Assembly (NCBI RefSeq): GCF_023952475.1
Contig: NZ_JALHRX010000002.1
Location: 496,001 to 560,000 of the forward strand
Length of the DNA stretch: 64,000 nucleotides
Direction of reading: 5' to 3'
Source of the DNA: Cupriavidus sp. WGlv3
GTDB taxonomy: Bacteria; Pseudomonadota; Gammaproteobacteria; Burkholderiales; Burkholderiaceae
The notes beneath the pieces were generated by a model that saw only the letters and a program-made list of their open reading frames with translations, searched no databases and had not been told where the DNA came from. Made by a program: the position numbers and the translations under genes. Shown piece after piece: positions 27,164-34,776 of this stretch; the stretch's first letter is position 1; the number at the start of each line of letters is the position of its first letter.

Positions 27164-27273
27164 TGCAACACAAAGCGTTGCAGGCTTCGGGGGCAACCGG
27201 GTCCGCTGCGGTACACTGCCGCCTTGCATCCGCGGCCCGGCCGGCGCGGATTTCCGTACCAGTTCCGCGCCGC

Positions 27274-27897
27274 TTGCCCTTGCCCACCTACACGCTAGCC
27301 ACCCCCGTCCACGCCGAGATCGAGATCCGCAAGAGCCGCTTTCTGGCGCTGGCGCTGCCGGTTGCCGACCGCGACGCCGCCATGGCCGCGCTGCAGGCGC
27401 TGCGGGCCGAGCACCCCACCGCCACCCACGTGTGCTGGGCGCTGTTGGCCGGCGGTGCCTCAGGCATGTCCGACGATGGCGAGCCCTCCGGCACCGCCGG
27501 CCGGCCGATCCTGGAAGTGCTGCGCCACCACGACCTCGACGGCGTGCTGGCGGCAGTGGTGCGCTACTACGGTGGCGTCAAGCTGGGTGCCGGCGGGTTG
27601 GTGCGCGCTTACACCGATGCCATCGCCGCGGCCCTGAAATCGGCCGAACGGGTCGAGCGCATCGCCTATGGCACGCTGGCCGTCGCGGTCGACTATGCCG
27701 ACGAGCCGCGCGTGCGCCGCTGGCTTGACTACGAGGCGCCCGCTGGCTGCACGCTGGCCGAGACCGGCTACGGCGCCCTCGCCACGCTGGTGCTGCGCAT
27801 GCCCGCGACCCGGCTCGACGCCGCGCGCGACGCATTGCGGGACGCCACCCACGGCCGCGCGCAGTTTCCGCAGGCGGAGGACGACAGCCATGGCTGA
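27274..27897 (+). CDS. YigZ/IMPACT family protein
   Basis: The product, about 207 residues, has the YigZ N-terminal domain with EIEIRKSRFLALALPVADRD, the signature DDGEPSGTAGRPILEVL near residue 70 and VVRYYGGVKLGAGGLVRAY, followed by a DUF1949-type C-terminal domain. The family relates to eukaryotic IMPACT translational regulators; the bacterial role is not settled. No ATG fits the start of conservation: two TTG codons (27274 and 27280) are the best candidates. The stop overlaps the following ferredoxin start. Confidence 0.88.
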   Translation: MPLPTYTLATPVHAEIEIRKSRFLALALPVADRDAAMAALQALRAEHPTATHVCWALLAGGASGMSDDGEPSGTAGRPILEVLRHHDLDGVLAAVVRYYGGVKLGAGGLVRAYTDAIAAALKSAERVERIAYGTLAVAVDYADEPRVRRWLDYEAPAGCTLAETGYGALATLVLRMPATRLDAARDALRDATHGRAQFPQAEDDSHG

Positions 27898-28198
27898 CAT
27901 GGAGCCTTCGGACGGAAGTGCCGAATTCACCGCACAGGTGCTGCCCGGCCCTGCCCGCTTCACCGCGCCGGCGGCGCTGAGCCTGCTGGAGGCGGCGTTG
28001 CTTGAAGGCGTGGCGTTGCCCAATTCGTGCCGCAACGGCACTTGCCGCGCCTGCGCCAGCCGGCTGCACGCGGGGACGATCCGCTACCGGGTCGAGTGGC
28101 CTGGGCTGAGTCCGGACGAGAAAGACGAGGGGCTGATACTGCCCTGCGTGGCTTGTCCGGAGAGTGATGTGGTGTTTGAGCCGGTCAGCTTGGGGTGA
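27890..28198 (+). CDS. 2Fe-2S ferredoxin
   Basis: The 102-residue product has the plant-type cluster motif: PNSCRNGTCRACASRL gives Cys-x4-Cys-x2-Cys and the fourth Cys is in LPCVACPESDVV near the end. Compact size and no other domain indicate a soluble electron carrier. It overlaps the yigZ end by eight bases, so the two are co-translated. The electron partner is not shown. Confidence 0.9.
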   Translation: MADMEPSDGSAEFTAQVLPGPARFTAPAALSLLEAALLEGVALPNSCRNGTCRACASRLHAGTIRYRVEWPGLSPDEKDEGLILPCVACPESDVVFEPVSLG

Positions 28199-28224
28199 GG
28201 CTCCGAAGGGACTATTCGGCGCTT

Positions 28225-28422
28225 TTATCCGGGCCGGGCGTTGCCGTCGGGGGGAATCATGAATCCGAGGCGACGTTTCGCTGGTTGCGCGCTTGCAGTG
28301 AATGCGACTACCTTCACCAGCGGTACGCCCGCCTTGGCAATGATGAAGGGATCGCCGTTGGCGGCCTCCTCCACCAGTCGTGAAAGATGCTTTTTCGCAT
28401 CTTTAATATCGATGATTCGCAT
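28225..28422 (-). CDS. Phd/YefM-type antitoxin, orphan
   Basis: The 65-residue product starts MRIIDIKDAKKHLSRLVEEA and continues NGDPFIIAKAGVPLVKVV, the Phd/YefM antitoxin pattern (beta-strand, helix, then the toxin-binding tail). Normally a PIN-domain toxin gene follows in the same operon, but on the minus strand only 26 bases remain before the opposite ferredoxin gene and no toxin is present. It is therefore an orphan or remnant of a VapBC-like module. A start further upstream at 28461 is less likely. Confidence 0.8.
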   Translation of the reverse strand: MRIIDIKDAKKHLSRLVEEAANGDPFIIAKAGVPLVKVVAFTASAQPAKRRLGFMIPPDGNARPG

Positions 28423-28500
28423 GGCTCGACGCCAGAGAAAGTGCAGTAAATCGCGCGTCATCGCATGACAACGCGATCTCCCTAAGGCGTCAAGCCCGCC

Positions 28501-29598
28501 TTACCCTCCAACCGCCAGAAAAAACCGCAACGCCAGCTTCAACCCATCCGGCCCCGCCGGGTCCGAGAACGCGTGCCCGCCGGCGCCGCCGCTCCATGCG
28601 TGGCCCAGGCCTTCCACGCGCACCAGCCGCAGGTAGGGCGACCTGCCCTCGTACCAGTCGAACACATCGATGGCGTGGCGCATGCCGCGCTGGATGCGCC
28701 GCGACGGCACGCCGGCCAGCGGCGGTGTGCCTTCGGGCTGCAGGTGCAACCACATGCCGGCCGCGGCGGTGGCGTTGCCGAAGTCGACCACGTGGTCGCC
28801 ATCGCCGTGCAGCAGCAGCAACGGCGGCGGGCGGCGTCCCGCCAGGCCGAAGCGCAGCGCCTGCATGGTCTTGGCGTCGGGCCCGCGCTGCCCGCGCATG
28901 GCGCGCGCGGCCTGCGCGGCATTGCTTGCGCTCCAGGGCACGGCGCCGGAGTGCGAGCCCACCGCGGCAAAGCGCGACGGATAGCGCAGCCCCAGCATCA
29001 GCGCCATCGCCCCGCCGGCGGACAGGCCCAGCACGCTGATGCGGTCCGCCGCCACCGGATGGCGTCGGCAGGCCTGGTCGATCAGCGTCATCAGCAGCCC
29101 GGCTTCGATGGCGCCTTGCGCGGCGGGCCGGAACCAGTTCCAGCAACGCTGCCCATTGGCCTGCGAGCTCTGCTCGGGCAGCAACACCACCCAGCCGGAT
29201 TCACGCGCCACCGCGGCGGCGCGCGTGACCGCGGCAAAGCTTGCGGCGTCCTGGCCGCAGCCGTGCAGCAGCACCAGCATCGGCGCGCGGCGCGACGCGG
29301 TGGCGCCGGCCGGCACGAAAATGCGGTAGCGGCGCGGCGCCAGCGGCGCACCCCACGTGCCCTCTTCCCAGCGCCCGCTGCCACGGCTTTGCGGCGCCGC
29401 CACCGGCGACACCACGCCGGACAAGGCGCGCTGCGTCGCGGCCGTGACTGCAGCGGATTGCTTCACCGCGTTGCGCACGATGGCCTCGGTCATCGGCTTG
29501 GTCAGGTTCTTGTTGACGGCGCGCTGCATCTGGCGCGCGTGGCGGGATGCGGTCTTGTTCAGCGTGGACCAGAGTTTCGCGCCGGGTGAGCGGGGCAT
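28501..29598 (-). CDS. PHB depolymerase family esterase
   Basis: The 365-residue product belongs to the esterase_PHB family of alpha/beta hydrolases. It has a helical N-terminus, then LVLLHGCGQDAASFAAVTRA with the oxyanion hole, the lipase box ISVLGLSAGGAMAL, LLLLHGDGDHVVDFGNA for the acidic residue and VEGLGHAWSGG for the histidine. No signal peptide is visible, so it may work in the cytoplasm, like the intracellular PhaZd-type depolymerases of Cupriavidus that carry a type I catalytic domain. A role in poly(3-hydroxybutyrate) or related polymer turnover is suggested, not proven. Confidence 0.87.
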   Translation of the reverse strand: MPRSPGAKLWSTLNKTASRHARQMQRAVNKNLTKPMTEAIVRNAVKQSAAVTAATQRALSGVVSPVAAPQSRGSGRWEEGTWGAPLAPRRYRIFVPAGATASRRAPMLVLLHGCGQDAASFAAVTRAAAVARESGWVVLLPEQSSQANGQRCWNWFRPAAQGAIEAGLLMTLIDQACRRHPVAADRISVLGLSAGGAMALMLGLRYPSRFAAVGSHSGAVPWSASNAAQAARAMRGQRGPDAKTMQALRFGLAGRRPPPLLLLHGDGDHVVDFGNATAAAGMWLHLQPEGTPPLAGVPSRRIQRGMRHAIDVFDWYEGRSPYLRLVRVEGLGHAWSGGAGGHAFSDPAGPDGLKLALRFFLAVGG

Positions 29599-29730
29599 GC
29601 GGCTTCCTGTGCAAGGGATCACCGCCACATGATATGCGCTGCGGCCGGCGCAACTTGCATGCAACGCGCGCCTGATGTCTGCCTACAATGCAAGGACCGT
29701 GTCGCCCCCAGACACGAACCGGAGGCAAGC

Positions 29731-29928
29731 ATGAGCGATGTGAGCGAGTTCAGGCCCCTGGATCCGGGCCGCATCAACCTGATGGATCCGCTCGAAGTGC
29801 AGTACTGGTGCAGGGAGCTCGGCTGCAGCACCAGTGACCTGGAAAACGCCGTCGACCACGCCGGCGATCATATCTCGGCGGTGCGCGCGCAGCTGGAACA
29901 GCAGCACGCGGGCGCCCGCTCCGGCTGA
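29731..29928 (+). CDS. DUF3606 protein, 65 residues
   Basis: A small protein with the DUF3606 pattern: INLMDPLEVQYWCRELGCS, then SDLENAVDHAGDHISAVRAQL. It starts at an ATG after CCGGAGG. Members are short helical proteins of unknown function common in Burkholderiales and rhizobia. It lies between two minus-strand genes, alone. Confidence 0.85.
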   Translation: MSDVSEFRPLDPGRINLMDPLEVQYWCRELGCSTSDLENAVDHAGDHISAVRAQLEQQHAGARSG

Positions 29929-29983
29929 CATCCCCAACCCCGGCGGGGATGCCAGCACGCAGCGTCTTGCGCAGCCTGGCGTC

Positions 29984-32497
29984 CTAGCCGCCCAGGTTGA
30001 GCGCCTTGGGCAGCCGGATCTGGATGAACTCGCTGTCATCCGGCATCTTGCTGCCGACATGCCGCCCCACGCTGAACGGGAAGTTGTTGTCGTCGATCAC
30101 CAGCAGCGTGGTCGGGTCCAGCACCAGCACGTCTTCGATGGTATTGAACGGCATGCCGAACGGATCGCCCAGCGCCACGTCGCCCGGGGCACCGCCCGCA
30201 CTGATGCCGGACGGGTCGCGCAGCGCCATCAGGTTGGCCAGTTCGGACTTGGCGACGTAGTCGCCCGGCTTGCCCAGCGTCACCTGGAACAGCTTCTTGA
30301 AGCCGTTCGGGTCGCCCTGCGAGCCGTCGCGCTCGATGACAATGCCCTCGCTGGCGTTGAACAGGATGAAATCGCCGATATTGGTGCCCTTGTCGTCGAG
30401 CCGGTACTTGTATTGCACCCCGGTGTACCGGCGCGTGGCGATATCGAACTCCGAGATCAGCAGCGTCTTGCCGTCGTGGCCGGCCAGCGGCAGTTCCAGC
30501 AGCGGATAGAGCTTGTTGCCGTCCGCGCTGATCGCCATGCCCTCGAAGCCGCCCGAGCGCTTCGCGCGCATGGGGTTCGACGTCACGGTGGCTCGGTACG
30601 GCCAGTACAGGCCCGCCATCCACGGCGTGTTGGCGCCGGCCTCGTCCTGCATGTTGGTGCCGTCATCGCTGTTGGCCGCGTCGCCATAGATCGGGAAGTC
30701 GCCGAACAGGTACACCGTGCGGATCGCCGGGAACTTTTCCTGCACGCGCAGCAGCGTGCGGAAATCGAAGCTCTGGATATCGGCGCGCTGGGCCATGCCG
30801 GCGGCGCTGATCACGCCCGCCAGCGTGTCGGCCATCGGCTCGGCGCCGACGGTGCGGTCCTTGTAGACGTTGCCCTTGCCGTCCTTGTCGCTGCGCGGGT
30901 TGAGCTTGGTCTCGAGATTGAAGCGCACCGCCTGCGCGTTCTTCACGCGCTGCGCCGCCTGCGCATGGCCCCGGCCCGCGCCGGTGCTGTAGTACGCGAC
31001 ATAGGCGCTGACCAGATCGAATACGTCCTGCGCGCGCGGCACCACGTAGGGGCTGGCATAGCCCTTGCCCGCCGCCATCGCCGCCGACACCGGCGACAGC
31101 GCGGCATCGTTGCGCTGGCTCGGGCCACGGAACAGCTTGTCGCAGATATAGGTGGACTGGATTTGCGCCGCGGTCAGGTTCTTGATCAGCACTTCGTCGG
31201 CGGTGCCGTAGGGCGCGCCGTCGGCGCGGCGGCACTTGACCGATTCGATATAGGGATCGTGCTTGAGCACCGCGACGCCGTCGGCGGTGATGCCGACATC
31301 GGTCTCCAGCGTGGTCATCAGGTTGTCCAGCGCGGCCTCCATCGCCGGCAGGGTGTTCTCCGGGCGCAGGTCGCGTGCGCCGCGGTGGCCCTGGGCGTCG
31401 AACCTGGCGGCATCGATCAGGCCATCAGCGGTCAGGTAGTCGCCGGCCTTGCCGTCGCCGTTGGCATCGTAGGCGGCGACGGCCGCGTAGAGCAGATCGG
31501 GACGGTCCGAGATGATGCCGTTAACGCCGGCCTTCAGCAGCTCGGTCATCTTGGCGCTGTCGTTGACGGTCCAGGTCACCACGCTGTAGCCGGCGGCCTT
31601 GACCGAGGCCACGTCGAGCGTGTCGGACACTGCCGGCACCAGCCCCGGCTGCGGATTGCTGCCGCGCGCGTAGTGCGCGTCGGGGCTCGACTTGACGCCG
31701 TTGACGTCGTACTTGAGCTGCACGTAATACGGCGCGAACACCGGCGCGCGCGTGCCGCCATGCGCGAAGGCATGCGCGCGCACCGCGTTCATGATGCGCA
31801 CCGGCGTGGCTTCTTCGTTGAACGGGTTCTGCGGCGAGCGAATCTCCTTGCCGGCGTTCTCGAAATCCGGCAGCGGGATCGGCGCTTCCAGCAGCACGCC
31901 GTTGGCGTCGGTATGCAGCAGGAACGGGCCGAACTCATCGCCGAACCACAGCGTGCCGTCGCTGGCGCGCTGCATGCTCTCGATATCGAAGTCGGCGCCG
32001 GTCAGCACGCGCTCGCTGGTGAACTGGTTCGCGATCGCGAACTTCACATGCTTGTTGGGATCCTTCAGCTCGATAAAGCTGCGCACCGCGACGCTGCCCG
32101 CGCCGCCGGCCGCGGTCTTGAACGTGGGCGCCACCGTGTAGACGCGCAGGTTGAAGTCAGCCGAGTTCTCCAGCGAACCGTAGCCGTTGTCGGCCATCAC
32201 CATGAAGCTGCCGTCCGGGTCGCGCAGCACCGCCGAGAAGCCCTGCACCGGCTGCGACGCGAACGGCGCAGTCTGCCCGTTGAGATCGCCGGTGACATAA
32301 CGCCCCGACTGCGGCCCGCTGGCAAAGGTGGCGGCGGGCAGCACCGCGCGGCCCACCAGCGTGGGCGCGCTGACCGTAGGCGTGCCGTTGCCGCTGTCGT
32401 TATCGTCGCCGCCGCATGCCGCCAGCAGCGATGCCGCCACCGCGGCGCTGGCCAGTGCCGCGCGGGTCCGGCGCGAAGGGAAGACGCTCAGGCGCAT
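29984..32497 (-). CDS. phytase-like/GDPD lipoprotein with split, apparently permuted domains
   Basis: The 837-residue product carries a lipoprotein signal (SAAVAASLLAACGGDD). Residues 85-215 match the first part of the esterase-like activity of phytase domain (GFSAVLRDPDGSFMVMADNG) and residues 648-830 match its last part (SGGFEGMAISADGNKLYPLL). Between them is glycerophosphodiester phosphodiesterase sequence in unusual order: the C-terminal motif (VTWTVND, then GVNGIISDRPDLL, residues 307-336) comes before the N-terminal catalytic motif (GHRGARDLRPENTLPA at 370-385, ETD at 398-400, HD at 413-414). The catalytic His, Glu and Asp residues are present. Secreted phosphodiester or phosphate-ester turnover is likely. 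The ATG has a strongly basic signal start. Confidence 0.82.
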   Translation of the reverse strand: MRLSVFPSRRTRAALASAAVAASLLAACGGDDNDSGNGTPTVSAPTLVGRAVLPAATFASGPQSGRYVTGDLNGQTAPFASQPVQGFSAVLRDPDGSFMVMADNGYGSLENSADFNLRVYTVAPTFKTAAGGAGSVAVRSFIELKDPNKHVKFAIANQFTSERVLTGADFDIESMQRASDGTLWFGDEFGPFLLHTDANGVLLEAPIPLPDFENAGKEIRSPQNPFNEEATPVRIMNAVRAHAFAHGGTRAPVFAPYYVQLKYDVNGVKSSPDAHYARGSNPQPGLVPAVSDTLDVASVKAAGYSVVTWTVNDSAKMTELLKAGVNGIISDRPDLLYAAVAAYDANGDGKAGDYLTADGLIDAARFDAQGHRGARDLRPENTLPAMEAALDNLMTTLETDVGITADGVAVLKHDPYIESVKCRRADGAPYGTADEVLIKNLTAAQIQSTYICDKLFRGPSQRNDAALSPVSAAMAAGKGYASPYVVPRAQDVFDLVSAYVAYYSTGAGRGHAQAAQRVKNAQAVRFNLETKLNPRSDKDGKGNVYKDRTVGAEPMADTLAGVISAAGMAQRADIQSFDFRTLLRVQEKFPAIRTVYLFGDFPIYGDAANSDDGTNMQDEAGANTPWMAGLYWPYRATVTSNPMRAKRSGGFEGMAISADGNKLYPLLELPLAGHDGKTLLISEFDIATRRYTGVQYKYRLDDKGTNIGDFILFNASEGIVIERDGSQGDPNGFKKLFQVTLGKPGDYVAKSELANLMALRDPSGISAGGAPGDVALGDPFGMPFNTIEDVLVLDPTTLLVIDDNNFPFSVGRHVGSKMPDDSEFIQIRLPKALNLGG

Positions 32498-32784
32498 TGC
32501 AGGTTCCTGGAGTTGGGCAAAGCGCCATGGTGGTGTGCCGATATGTCGGCTTGATGTCGCTTGCGTGACAGCATGAGCGACACGCATGAATCGCGCAGCG
32601 GCATGCAACCCTTACTCGCGTTAAGCGCAGTGCAGACCGGAATTCAGCAATGTCTTATTCGCCCGCCGGCAGTTTTGCTGCATGATTTCCGGCCCGGGCC
32701 CGGACCCGGCACTCAAGACTGGGACAGATCGATAACACCACGTCGGAGAACAAGGGGTTATCCAACACGAGGACGCATCGACAC

Positions 32785-33534
32785 ATGAACACCAAGCTGC
32801 CGCTTTACACCCTCTGCGCCGCCTTGCTCGCACCGGCCGCATGGGCCGGCAACGAATCGCACTGGAGCTACACCGGCCCCACCGGCACCAGCCACTGGGC
32901 CGAGCTGGACCAGGCCTACCAGACCTGCGCGCTGGGCAAGCACCAGTCGCCGATCGACATCCGCACCGGCAAGGCGCGCCCCGCCGACCTGAAGCCGATC
33001 GGCTTCGGCTACGCCGCGGCGCCCGGCACCGTGGTCAACAACGGCCATACCGTGCAGGTCAACCTGCCGTTGGCGGGGCAGATCGAACTGGACGGCGTGC
33101 CGTACAAGCTGTTGCAGTTCCACTTCCATACGCCCAGCGAAGAGAAGGTCAACGGCAAGACCTATCCGCTGGTGGCGCACCTGGTGCACCAGAACGCCGA
33201 AGGCAAGCTGGCGGTGGTGGCCGTGCTGTTCAAGTCCGGCCGCGAGAATGCAGCGCTCAAGCCAGTGTTCGCCAGCCTGCCGGCCAAGGCCGGCGAATCG
33301 CTTGAACTGGCTGCACCGCTGGACGTTGCGGCGCTGCTGCCGGCGCAGCAGGCCTATTGGTCCTTTACCGGTTCGCTGACGACGCCGCCATGCAGCGAGG
33401 ACGTGCGCTGGCAGGTGCTGAAGACCCCGGTGGAAGTGTCGCCGGCACAATTGGCGGCGTTCCGAAAGCTCTATCCGATGAACGCGCGGCCGGTGCAGCC
33501 GCTGAATGGCAGGACGGTGCAGGCAAGCCGCTGA
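32785..33534 (+). CDS. caa: periplasmic alpha-carbonic anhydrase
   Basis: This zinc enzyme hydrates CO2 in the periplasm. The 249-residue product has a Sec signal peptide (LYTLCAALLAPAAWA) and the alpha-class core: QSPIDIRTG, zinc histidines in LLQFHFHTPSEEKVNG and LVAHLVHQNAEGKLAVVAV, and FTGSLTTPPCSEDVRW. The cysteines expected for the structural disulfide are in TCALGKHQ and PPCSED. An alpha carbonic anhydrase named Caa is known from C. necator; this resembles it. Confidence 0.97.
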   Translation: MNTKLPLYTLCAALLAPAAWAGNESHWSYTGPTGTSHWAELDQAYQTCALGKHQSPIDIRTGKARPADLKPIGFGYAAAPGTVVNNGHTVQVNLPLAGQIELDGVPYKLLQFHFHTPSEEKVNGKTYPLVAHLVHQNAEGKLAVVAVLFKSGRENAALKPVFASLPAKAGESLELAAPLDVAALLPAQQAYWSFTGSLTTPPCSEDVRWQVLKTPVEVSPAQLAAFRKLYPMNARPVQPLNGRTVQASR

Positions 33535-33564
33535 GATATTTCCAAGGCAGAGAAACTTCCAGCA

Positions 33565-33603
33565 CCGCTTGGGTACTCCCTCTCCCGCTTGCGGGAGAGG
33601 GGA
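33565..33603. repeat. dispersed palindromic repeat, copy 2
   Basis: Same element as at 1345, again about 30 bases after the stop of a plus-strand gene and in a convergent gap. Here the stem is better: CCCTCTCCCGC pairs with GCGGGAGAGGG around a two-base TT loop. Confidence 0.75.
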
Positions 33604-33637
33604 GCAAACCGCGGCAAGGAACAAGGCTCGACGCCCT

Positions 33638-34393
33638 TCACCCCAGCCCCCGCATCGCCAATTCCCCACCCAACACCAGCAACCCGCAAAAAAACAACTT
33701 GCGAAAACGCTCTGCACTGATGCGGTGGCGCAGCCACTGCCCCAGGAACATGCCGCCCAGCGCAGGCACCAGCGCCAGCGCCGACGCCCCAAGCACCGGC
33801 ATATGCAGCAGCGCTCCGCCCAGCGCCAGGCTGACCGCCAGCGCCACGGTCGACACCGTGAACGACAGGCCCAGCGCCTGCACCAGGCTCTCCTTGTGCA
33901 GCCCCAGCCCCTGCAGGTAGGGCACGGCCGGAATCACGAACACACCCGTGACCGCGGTGATGCCGCCCGTGACCAGCCCGACCAGCGGCCCGAGCCAGCG
34001 TTCCGCGCCGGCCGGCACCGTCAGCTTTACCGCAGCCAAACCCACTACCGCGTACAGCACCAGCGCCACGCCCAGCGCGGAAGTCGCGTGCGTCATCATG
34101 CCGGCCGGCACCAATGCCGCGCACAGCCAGGTGCCGGCGCAGATCGCCGCCAGCATCGGCCACAGGCGCCGCACCAGCTGGCCGAAGCGCGGGCCGCTGA
34201 ACAGCTGCACCACGTTGGTCACCATCGACGGCGCCACCAGCAGCGCCGCGGCTTGCGCGGGCGGCATCACCAGCCCCAGCATGCCCACCGCGACCGTGGG
34301 CAGGCCCAGCCCGACCACGCCCTTGACGAAACCCGCCAGCAGGAAGGTCAGGCCGATGAACGCGGCCTGCGTGCCGATCGACTCCATCGTCAT
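33638..34393 (-). CDS. TauE/SafE family membrane exporter
   Basis: The 251-residue hydrophobic protein begins AAFIGLTFLLAGFVKGVVGLG with the family's GLG motif, has eight predicted membrane segments and a second repeat starting GLVTGGITAVTGVFVIP. Unlike many relatives the second repeat ends with TGVFVIPAVPYLQGLGL, which is the typical subgroup of beta-proteobacterial members. It lies 10 bases after the ABM-domain gene and probably belongs to the P450 operon. Substrate unknown. Confidence 0.88.
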   Translation of the reverse strand: MTMESIGTQAAFIGLTFLLAGFVKGVVGLGLPTVAVGMLGLVMPPAQAAALLVAPSMVTNVVQLFSGPRFGQLVRRLWPMLAAICAGTWLCAALVPAGMMTHATSALGVALVLYAVVGLAAVKLTVPAGAERWLGPLVGLVTGGITAVTGVFVIPAVPYLQGLGLHKESLVQALGLSFTVSTVALAVSLALGGALLHMPVLGASALALVPALGGMFLGQWLRHRISAERFRKLFFCGLLVLGGELAMRGLG

Positions 34394-34403
34394 CGCCGCG
34401 CCC

Positions 34404-34760
34404 TCAGCCCGCGTCGCGGTCGTGCACCGCGCGGCTGTCCGCCGGCGCCTGCTCGCGCGCAGCGAGCCCGTAGTCGCGCAGCACCTGCGCCACGCGCAGC
34501 CGGTAGCCGGCGAACACGCCGCCGCGCCCGGCGGCCTGCGCCTGGCGATGCGCCAGCGTATTGCGCCACGCAATCACCGCGGCCTCGTCGCGGAAGAACG
34601 ACAGCGACAGCAGCTTGCCGGGATTGGTCAGGCTCTGGAAGCGCTCCACCGAGACAAAGCCATCGATGGCCTCGAGCTGCGGACGCAGGTGCGCGGCGAT
34701 GTCGAGGTAGGTGTCCTGCCGGCCCGGTGCGGGCTCGACTTCGAAGATGACGGCGATCAT
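34404..34760 (-). CDS. antibiotic biosynthesis monooxygenase (ABM) domain protein
   Basis: The 118-residue product has the dimeric alpha+beta barrel pattern: MIAVIFEVEPAPGRQDTYLD, HLRPQLEAIDGFVSVERFQS and LLSLSFFRDEAAVIAWRN, then RHxxAQ-type helix LAHRQAQAAGRGG. Family members are cofactor-free monooxygenases or heme-degrading enzymes; many act on polyketide quinols. It sits 16 bases after the P450 gene, so a shared substrate is plausible. Confidence 0.88.
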   Translation of the reverse strand: MIAVIFEVEPAPGRQDTYLDIAAHLRPQLEAIDGFVSVERFQSLTNPGKLLSLSFFRDEAAVIAWRNTLAHRQAQAAGRGGVFAGYRLRVAQVLRDYGLAAREQAPADSRAVHDRDAG

Positions 34761-34776
34761 GGTTGTCTCCGTGAGA

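Noticed and set aside
28195-28383. Small plus-strand open frame opposite the Phd antitoxin
   Set aside because: No ribosome-binding site or family; the minus-strand frame matches Phd/YefM well.
29834-32554. Long plus-strand open frame opposite the phytase/GDPD gene
   Set aside because: Composition is that of a shadow frame; the minus-strand product has a signal peptide and recognisable motifs.
32566-32583. Possible Pho box before the phytase/GDPD gene
   Set aside because: TGTC repeats on the minus strand are 12 bases apart, not 11, and match the consensus poorly.
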